Assembly (NCBI GenBank): GCA_907163375.1
Contig: CAJQUW010011025.1
Location: 17,982-81,981 of the forward strand
From: Prostheceraeus crozeri
Lineage: Eukaryota; Platyhelminthes; Polycladida; Euryleptidae
Direction: 5' to 3'
DNA: 64,000 nt
Under the pieces are notes generated by a model. It was not told the origin of the DNA and made no database searches. It was given only the letters and a program-made list of their open reading frames with translations. The position numbers were made by a program, and so were the translations under genes. Positions 56,601 to 64,000 of this stretch are shown piece after piece; the stretch's first letter is position 1; every line of letters starts with the position of its first letter.

Positions 56601-57059
56601 TTTATATCCCCTCCTCCCCCTCCCAATCTCCTTACCTAACCACATATCATAGATAACAGCTGATAAGAAATTAGTAAACTAATTTAATCAAGTGATGAAG
56701 TATTATATTATGTATATCGCTATTTATATAGCAACAAAGAATTTTCCGGTGGACAATGTCACAAGGCGGCTTTTCCACTGCGCACTTAAGGTCGATTACT
56801 GAGTCAGGCGAGTGTGGCCAGGAAAACAATGCTGTTGCTGTCTATCGCTAACTTACTAATTGTTATTATTTAAACATTCAATGAGATCATAGATTATTGT
56901 TGTGATAATGGATGCGTTTGATAATGGATTATGTTGTTATATCGACAGTCTCTACCGGTATCATTCCTTAAACCTCATCTATTCGATTTAACTTAGATGA
57001 TCATATTGGATGAATCGATGTCATGTAGTTTAATCATTGTCATTGCCGATTACAAGCAA
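53676..57059. other. 3.4 kb without a recognised gene
   Basis: AT-rich. The best open frame is at 56,372-56,656 on the plus strand (LQCGDGPRELAIKLLTEML, then RWKEHLHLEYFRF), preceded by TTCTTTTTAG at 56,349-56,358 that could be a splice acceptor; I recognise no family and the frame is not open back to the acceptor. Other frames look like chance. Confidence 0.4.
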
Positions 57060-57960
57060 AAATGGGCGCGAGGAAGTGAATGCATCACTTGAGAAAGTAG
57101 AAACGACAAGGCGGTCGGGCCAGATAACATTACATCTGAGGTAAGCATGCCTGGTGATTTGGGTATGGAGCTGCTGTAAGTGTGGTTTAACAAAATCGAT
57201 GCATAGGGAATGCCAGAATAATGGATGAACAGCCTTTTGGTTTCGATGTGCAGAAGGCGATGTGCGGAGCTGTGTCAACTAAAGGAAGGGAAATTGAGCA
57301 AATGTGCTGCACAATGAAAATTTAGGAAACAACAATCGATTGATGACTGCGATTTCCGGAGGAATTTAGCAAGGAGTTATTCGGTCTTATGCCTAGGAGA
57401 GGAACGATGGATCATATCGATGCTGTGATGCCATGAACAATTCAGAGAGAGTCAAAAAGAGCTACAAAGTATGTATACTTATTGTCCTGGAAAATGGAGA
57501 GGCCTCTGATGTGTTCCTAGGCCCCATGCATGAGATCTGAAATTGCTTGCATTTGAAGGTGTAGCAGAAAATTACATCCGAGTGGTGAGAGACATATACT
57601 GAAGGGTTTCCACACGTCAGGTGTTAAGGACACAAGTGAAAAAAATTGGGAGCACATCAGAGATCGGTGCTCAGTTTTTTTTGCTTACAATGTTGATTGA
57701 CTGTTCGATAGATGATACAAAGATGCAATCGCAATCGAATTCAGCGCACGCAGATGCAGCTATATATATAGCATGCAGGGTGAGCAGATAAAGGAGTTGA
57801 GCAAAATTTGTCACCGCAGGTAGAATCACTGCAGAGAGGATGTGTGAGAGTTAGCAGAACAAAAGATTAATATTTCAACACATGAAGTGGAACTTATGAA
57901 GAAACAACATGAAGGGAATGCTCGATCCATCCCAGAGGTGAAGTGGCACCATGTGTGAGT
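57060..57960 (+). pseudogene. RTE-type LINE reverse transcriptase remnant
   Basis: Plus-strand pieces, in several registers, match RTE-family proteins. RRSGQITLHL-like text (from the A-GPD-I motif) with MPGDLGMELL opens the domain. A further block gives GVAENYIRVVRDIY then RVSTRQVLRTQVKK, equivalent to the family's KYVR-V-DMY-GV-T-VRT. A later piece keeps GSTSEIGAQF. Numerous stops and frame changes; both ends are missing. It is an old, dead copy. Assignment rests mainly on the VVRDIY region. Confidence 0.65.
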
Positions 57961-58258
57961 TGGAATGCCTGGAGTCCACAGTTGCATGCAAATAGTAATT
58001 CTGTTGCTCAGCAGTTATTTCGACGCACATCCTTGTTTACAAAAAAACATGACAACAGTGACCCCATTCTTTAAACAAAACTTGAGACAAAAGAGTGCAT
58101 GTGACTTTAAAATAGTGCTTAGATGGGCCGAAATATTTCATGATGAAAAGCACAGAAAAAATCGAAACAGGAAATGTCGGGACTTCAATTTTATCGACTG
58201 AAAATATTAATTACATGATTCTTTATTATATAATTGACCAGTCGACGGGAGATCATTC

Positions 58259-58382
58259 AAGTCAAAAAGTAAACCAGACGGGCCTTCGGCGTCCTGCGCC
58301 TTCTATCGGTCGATGGTAACGTTACAATCGACCGATAGAAGGCGCAGGACGCCGAAGGCCGTCTGGTTTACCTGTTGACTTT
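58259..58382. repeat. 124-bp near-perfect GC-rich palindrome
   Basis: The left arm 58,259-58,314 and right arm 58,327-58,382 are complementary almost throughout (GTAAACCAGACGG, CCTTCGGCGTCCTGCGCC, TTCTATCGGTCGAT and their complements). The centre GTAACGTTAC (58,316-58,325) is itself a perfect palindrome, so nearly the whole 124 bp forms one stem. The outer AAGTCAA/TTGACTT pair also matches. Arms are strikingly GC-rich against AT-rich surroundings. No coding sequence. It is probably a very small fold-back transposon or MITE solo copy. Confidence 0.95.
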
Positions 58383-58932
58383 AAATAATAAATCTCGACC
58401 AAACTTTGGGGAGCTTTGCTGATTCAACTTGTGAGAAAATGATTCTTTTTTGTTTTCCTCTATGCGTGTTGTCGTGCTGTGCGAAAGAATGAAGAGAATA
58501 GGTCGAATCTTGAAAGTGTGAGACGCATTTTAGTGAAACGCTACGTTTTTCTTGGCATAAAAGTGTATCAGGCTTTCTTCTATGTGGCCGAGTTGTTATT
58601 TATCCCGCTCAAAGGAATTCAAAGTCTTGTCAAAAGAACCAAGTATGTTACTCAAGTCAAGTTACTTGACGAGATGCCGTATTTATTGTGGCCTGCGGGA
58701 GTATTTTCAGTTACAGTTCTATCACCACTGCCTACCCAGAGGCATTTTTGTTTGTAAGTCAATCTTATATTCTCATTTGTTTTGGTCGTTCTTCCAGAAA
58801 AGGAAGGAAAATACACATGGCCAAACAATTGAACTGTATATTTATTGTTCCAAGCCGTATTTTTAATTAAGACAAGTTTTGGTCAATTCCAATCGATTAG
58901 TGAACGCAATATAAAAAGATGCGCATATATTC
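58383..58932. other. No gene supported
   Basis: The plus-strand frame 58,479-58,757 (92 codons) has no recognised domain; part of it (58,577-58,610) is a dispersed repeat. Confidence 0.4.
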
Positions 58933-61205
58933 CAGGCCTGTGATTACTCCTCAAATTCCTCAAATTTGTTTTTTATTCCTCAAATATAGCTAAACTATGA
59001 GAAATTCCTCAAATATGACACACTACAGACCAGATGTAGGACAATGTATTGTTTTTTGGCGAATGGCAATGATATGTAAACTTCCAATCAAGAAGCTAAG
59101 ATAGAATCCTATAACATGTGTCCTACATCCATACTGCTAATCATGAATCACTCATGATTTATAACTTTTCTTTTTCTCTTCTCATGATTTATAACTTTAT
59201 AATTTTTCTCTTACATAACTGGTAGATTTTAGATATCTTAATCCCGCTGTGCCAGCTAGATCTGATATTTTGATTGGAAACAGTCCTGCCTCTTATCATC
59301 TGAATGGGCAGACTGGTAAATAGAATTTTTTCAATATATAAGTGATAACCATAATTTTGAAAAGAACGACTTACTCGCCAATTCATTCCACATGAGGAGA
59401 GGAGAACCGTTGTTTGTCCTTCTAGTTTTTTTAAATTTCTAGACATCTTAGGATATAATAATTTTTCTTTTAAATTATATTTGGCACATCATAAATCATA
59501 TTTAGCATATCAAAAATTAACGAGTCGTTAACTTGTCTTTTTAAGTTTGTTACCTTGACGCATTTTGCTACGTTGAATTGATATTGTTTCATGTCGTCTT
59601 CATTTCTGCAATTAAGCTGCATGGCTGCAGATGTTCGGGTTCATCCGGACTTATTTTGCTAAGCAGAGAAGTTGTCCGAAGTTATTGTCTGTCGAGCTCC
59701 TTTGTGCAATACTTTCACGTATTTAATGAGTGAAACAATGCGATCAACCTACAGAAATTGTATATTTGAACAGTTTTTTTAACTTCTAACTTGATAATAT
59801 TGCGTAGAATTCCAACAATAAAATGCATATTCAATTATTTTCATTAATTATCTTGACCTTTTTCACAACCTTCATTATATGTTTCTGCGACTATATGGCT
59901 GCCAAATGCGTGCCTGTACTTCTTAAAGAATATCGATCTTCTATATCCATTACAATTATGATAACATATAGGTAGCCCAGCCCACTTGGATTTCAGTGCT
60001 CTTATCAACTGAGGCTTTCGTTTCACTCATTCTCCTCCACTTTATTTCCGCTGAACATGAACGTATCCGACGGGGTAAAGCGGATGGTCTCTAAATTTAG
60101 TGTCTATCTGCATCGTGGTCAGTAGCGTGCGGGGGTTGGAAGCGCATGAAGCTCTGCTATCCCATGAGTCTTTTTGCAGCTACGTTTTACAGGGTCTGCC
60201 GACCGACATTTATCCTGGATGAATTATTCACTTATAGATCGTTTTCATAATTTGCTGAACACAGCCTGGTGTGAAACTAATGCACACATTACTTATCGTT
60301 GTATGCGGAACTCAGATTAATTAAAACATTGAACCACATAGTACTGAGTTGGTAGATTTTCAACCTGGGTCTACTGCAAAATGTGGATGTCAATATCTCT
60401 GCGCAACTTCAAAGAATAGAGGTGATAATCTTTCACTTTTTGCCTAGGTGGGACCAACAACTTAATTGGCAAGCCTGTTCCCGACACTTGTTTTGTGCTG
60501 TACGAGAGAACTCATGTTCATTTGAATGTAGATCGGAGCGATATGATCAAACGCTAACAAGTAAACAAGAGCCACCAAAACTTCTGCAGTATAAAGTAAT
60601 ATTAGTAAGTTAGTGTGTGATGTGGCGTATCCTTCATAATAAATTACTGACTTTTTTTTAAGTCACAAGCATTCCGTCAGCAATTTTAAGCTTTCTATAC
60701 GTTTGGGTTACTCTCCTCCCGAATTTGTCGAAAGTCTTCAAAATACAAAGCCCCAGATGTAGTTGAGAATATATCCTACATTCAAAAAGTTACAGTATAC
60801 AAATCTGACAAGCATCATTGAATTAGAGACGATAGCGTGAAGCAGAGCGATATCAGCAGCTTGATCTGACATCCTCTGTTCGACACATTCTAATCAGATA
60901 ATGCTTGAGGTAACAAATTAATTTCGTAGCAACACGGGAAATGATTATGACCAAGTCAGTATTCCTTCGCAACATATACAACTTCAAAAAGTGTGGTGGA
61001 GTGTGTTGTGGTCAATCCTGGTGTTACCTTCTTCGTTGTGACTTTCATGACTCGAAGTTTGGCCCAAAATCCGTGCTAAAATTTGGAGTTTTTCTTTCAA
61101 TTATCATATTAGGCTCTGTTTGCATTCCTCAAACTTTTTGCAAAAAAATCATCAGATTCTTTACAAAAAATCCTCAATTTTTTTCATAGGCTAATCACAG
61201 GCCTG
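58933..61205. mobile_element. Inverted-repeat element with 6-bp flanking repeats, unclassified
   Basis: CAGGCCTGTGATTA at 58,933-58,946 has its exact complement TAATCACAGGCCTG at 61,192-61,205. Subterminal TCCTCAAAT/CCTCAAATTT words occur on the left and TCCTCAATTTTT on the right. ATATTC abuts both outer borders (58,927-58,932 and 61,206-61,211). The 2.27-kb interior has no transposase I can recognise; frames such as 59,446-59,189 (minus) and 60,941-61,189 (plus) are unassigned. CAG ends suggest hAT, but a 6-bp duplication would be short for that family. Confidence 0.6.
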
Positions 61206-62314
61206 ATATTCGTCGAATTAGCGAAAAATACGTTTTCGGCTTACTTTCTGTCATGTCAATAATGAATGCACAGCAGGCACTGTAAATTAGTTCGAAATAT
61301 CGCTAATGGAATAGAATATTGTTCAGCAATGGAATCATTTTTTACATGCAACTTCGTATGCAAATAACTTTCCTGTAGGTATAGTTATTTGCACGTAATT
61401 TACTACCGAAATGTATTGTCCGCTGTTGTAGTCAGTTACTGTGTACAACGTGCTGCTATCAATTTAGTAAATATTTTGTCAATGATTATCACCTTTACCC
61501 CCTAACGACGATAGCTTAGCTCTCTTGTCTTGCAGTATGACTGGGAGCGACCTGAATGCAGCCAAATCCTTCATTGTAAGTTTGTTCATATTTTCGTTCT
61601 CTCCTTGATATTGATATAAAGGATTCATTTCCATGATCATTTTAGCATACATTATGCATGCATAATTATGACATAATATTAACATATTTTGAGCCACAGC
61701 ATTTGTGAGTCTATTCTGAACAGTAGGATTCCTATTTCAATAGTAAGAATTCTTTTTTCGTTTGACATCTGCAAGTAATATTCATAAAAAATGGACCACT
61801 CGACTTTTGTCCATATTCAATAGATTTTCGTGCTTTCCAACCCAAGATATGTTGTAAACATAGTTGAATAGTTAAATCTGAACATATTGAACTAATTGTT
61901 GACTTTTCAAACAAATATTGACGATTACTTCGTATTTTGGTAAATGAAATACTCCCGCTACTAGTATAATCATGGAAACTTGAAGCCCTATGACTTCTAT
62001 CAATAATAATAGCCATGATATATATACTCTGAAATAATGTTGCCAACGCATGAATTGTGCTAAAGTAACCGTTATAAATGTATTTTATATTTTTTCAGAT
62101 CATGGATGGCAATGTTTGAAAAATTTTATAATCTTAAACTGAAAATGACAGCCTTTGACGGGAAGCATTGACATTTAAATCACCGTTAACCCTTATTCAA
62201 TTTCTGATTCAATAACGCTTGGCCCACTATACTAATACTTAACAAAGTCATGCTGTTGAATCAATAGTTGACTAACTACGTACAATTTGTGATCAAATCT
62301 CCCAAAAGGGCAAG
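61206..62314. other. No gene seen
   Basis: AT-rich sequence 5' of, or within an early intron of, the SLC25A26 gene; short frames only. Confidence 0.45.
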
Positions 62315-63051
62315 TAGTCCGGCAGTCAGAGCGAGTTTCAGCAGGGAGCGAGACCGAAAATGAGATTTTCGCAGAATGTTGTACACCCTATGGTCATTAA
62401 AGATCAGCTCGTCTGCCGAGTTCTAGTTAGTTCCTTTTATTATTTATTCCTTTTATCAGACACGATCAAAGAAAAACACATTAATCCAATGAGACGAAGA
62501 TTGCGGTTCTTGGCAAAAGTTGAAATTTCTATGTTTTCTCATATCAACTGAAAAGTACCAAGTCTAGAGCCATGATTTTCGGTATGGAATATCTTCAAGT
62601 CATTTGCCATCATGTGTATGTGACATTATCAGGCTTCTGGTCGGCGATTTATGCGAGAACGTAGTTCTATGTGGACAAAGTGGGCCAACAAGTTGGTGTT
62701 TGCCGACAGTAGGAGGCTTGCCAAACCTGAATGTGTGTTGCTTCTTAGATAGAAGTTCATGAACATGATAGGAAATAACCTGAAGACGTTCCATGTCAAA
62801 GATTGTGGCTCTAGACCTAGTACTTTCCATTTAATCAACGAAAACATAGAAAATTTCGTTGTTAAGGAAAACTGCAGTCTGCGTCCCATTGGATTAGCAT
62901 TTTTCTTCTTTGATCATGTCTGACAAGAAGAGGAACTAACTAGAACTCGGCAGACGCGCAGACTCGTATTAGGCATAGGGTGTACGTCATTGGGTGAAAG
63001 TCTCATTTTCGGCCTCGCTCCCTGCAGGAACTCGTTCTGGCTGCCAAACTA
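62315..63051. mobile_element. Palindromic MITE, complete 737-bp copy
   Basis: Two arms of about 300 bp (62,317-62,625 and 62,750-63,049) are inverted copies. The outer ends read GTCCGGCAG and CTGCCAAAC (one or two mismatches), each bordered by TA, which fits a TA target duplication. Arm landmarks include GAAAATGAGA, GTCTGCCGAGTTCTAGTTAG and CATGATCAAAGAA. The 120-bp centre is unique. There is no transposase; partial copies are at 25,930-26,557 and 12,463-12,680. Confidence 0.9.
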
Positions 63052-63566
63052 ATGAATAATTTAATTGAAATACAGTCATTCAGAAATGAACTATTTTTAA
63101 CTTGTTTTGTAGTGCGATCTGTTGATATAACCCATGAGAGGGTTTGCACATAGGTTTCAATTTTGGGTTAGAAATGTGATTCACATCGGTAGTCAGACAG
63201 GTTTGATATTGAAACATGAACAGACAGGCCATATTTTCACCGTCTGATCAGTGCGTGGTAGCCAAAGTCAAATTTCTATTGCTCATTTGACATTGATTTG
63301 GCTCATGTAAAAGTACACAGTCACAAAAACATATTTGTTGATGAATTGATAACAATTTGTCGCATGATGTCGGTACAAGTCGATTTTGTAGCATCAATGC
63401 AGCAGCTTGCATAATGTTGAGACCGACATATTTTGATTTCTCGCAAGGAGACAATTCAGATGATACCAAACAGTAAATGAATCGAAAAAGTTGGACAAAT
63501 CTTATCATCAGGAAAATTGAAGGAATTGATTCATTTGAAATCATTAATTGCATTGTATTATTGCAG
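63052..63566. other. Probable intron of SLC25A26
   Basis: AT-rich sequence ending in the TATTATTGCAG acceptor of the next exon. No first exon was identified in the window. Confidence 0.5.
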
Positions 63567-63723
63567 GCGGGAGGACTCGCTGGATTTTCTGTCGATCTTG
63601 CGATGTATCCCATCGACACCATCAAAACACGAATGCAAAGTAAAAGGGGATTTTTGAGAGCCGGAGGCTTGCAAGGTGTTTATGCTGGTCTGAGCGCTGT
63701 CATGACTGGGTCTATACCTGGAG
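63567..63723 (+). CDS. SLC25A26: SLC25A26 (mitochondrial S-adenosylmethionine carrier), one exon, partial
   Basis: A 157-bp exon between TATTATTGCAG and GGAG/GTGAGT, phase 0 in and phase 1 out. It encodes [20 protein letters not shown], then [20 protein letters not shown] and [12 protein letters not shown]. The mitochondrial carrier signature P-x-[DE]-x-x-[KR]-x-[KR] is present as PIDTIKTR at the end of the first transmembrane helix. The combination GG-AG-SVDL, PLDTIKTRLQS, GF-AGG--G-YAG and GS-P is specific to the SAM carrier and matches its N-terminal repeat in animals. The product imports S-adenosylmethionine into mitochondria in exchange for S-adenosylhomocysteine. Remaining exons lie beyond the window; the initiating exon is not seen. 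Confidence 0.9.
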
Positions 63724-64000
63724 GTGAGTATTCAGGGTATGAAATGATGACAATGTACAACTGCGAGCATGTTTGAGCGAACAGTACTGACTATTTAAAG
63801 ACGCAACCGAAGCTGATAACCTTTGCTGCCTGAACTCAATACATGCTCGCAGTGAAATTGCAAATTCATGATTTTATGTTGAACATAGAAATTCTCATAT
63901 GTGTTTATCAATATTGTCATATGATTCCAATAGAGAGAATGCAATACACATGTGATACTGCAATAACTAACGCAGCCTCGTCTGTACATCATCATATGCT
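63724..64000. other. SLC25A26: Intron of SLC25A26, runs off the window
   Basis: Starts with GTGAGTATT. CGAGCATGT (63,765-63,773) and ACATGCTCG (63,841-63,849) form a small inverted pair. No further exon before the end. Confidence 0.6.

Noticed and set aside
56372-56656. Host exon or BEN-like domain
   Set aside because: The resemblance is weak, the frame is not open back to the acceptor-like TTTTTAG, and no donor fits.

Overview
This is an AT-rich, gene-poor, repeat-dominated stretch of a eukaryotic nuclear genome, almost certainly an invertebrate animal. The evidence is spliced host exons with GT/AG borders, one of them from the animal mitochondrial carrier SLC25A26, and a broad mix of metazoan mobile elements: hAT, Tc1, pogo, PIF/Harbinger, P element, Penelope-like, CR1-like and RTE-like. 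I cannot name the phylum. There are no bacterial features, real tRNA or rRNA genes, CRISPR arrays or LTR retroelements that I can support.

Layout. 0-7 kb holds three DNA transposons: a deleted pogo-like element with 29-bp terminal repeats, a broken hAT transposase gene, and a Tc1 element with 28-bp terminal repeats that carries a LINE 3'-end insertion. 7-14.7 kb is a patchwork: pieces of a retroelement with an N-terminal PHD finger, a fold-back element into which a 650-bp hAT miniature element jumped (8-bp target duplication), the 3' end of a Penelope-like element, and a LINE RNase H tail. 14.7-23.5 kb is the most gene-like part. Two short minus-strand exons (23,342-23,432 and 14,768-14,954) have consensus splice sites and matching phase, so they probably belong to one host gene with an 8.4-kb intron. 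That intron contains a 60-bp minisatellite, an 82-bp minisatellite, a deleted Harbinger element and a SINE. 24-30 kb is AT-rich repeat debris.

30.2-35.7 kb is a 31-bp satellite of about 179 units with a higher-order period near 1.34-1.40 kb. 38.6-42.5 kb is a Penelope-like element with an uninterrupted 406-codon reverse transcriptase frame between 170-bp direct repeats. 43.9-45.9 kb is a P element with inverted repeats and a near-perfect 8-bp target duplication. 46.5-48.9 kb is a second, different Penelope-like element on the minus strand. 51.9-53.7 kb and 57.1-58.0 kb hold CR1-like and RTE-like LINE remains. 58.26-58.38 kb is a near-perfect 124-bp GC-rich palindrome. 58.9-61.2 kb is bounded by inverted repeats and 6-bp direct repeats. 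62.3-63.05 kb is a complete copy of a 737-bp palindromic miniature element with two partial relatives in the window. The window ends inside SLC25A26 (plus strand, one exon at 63,567-63,723).

The host coding content seen is therefore three exons from two genes. Everything else recognisable is mobile or tandemly repeated DNA. I saw no cooperative gene system; the points of interest are the structures of the elements and repeats themselves.
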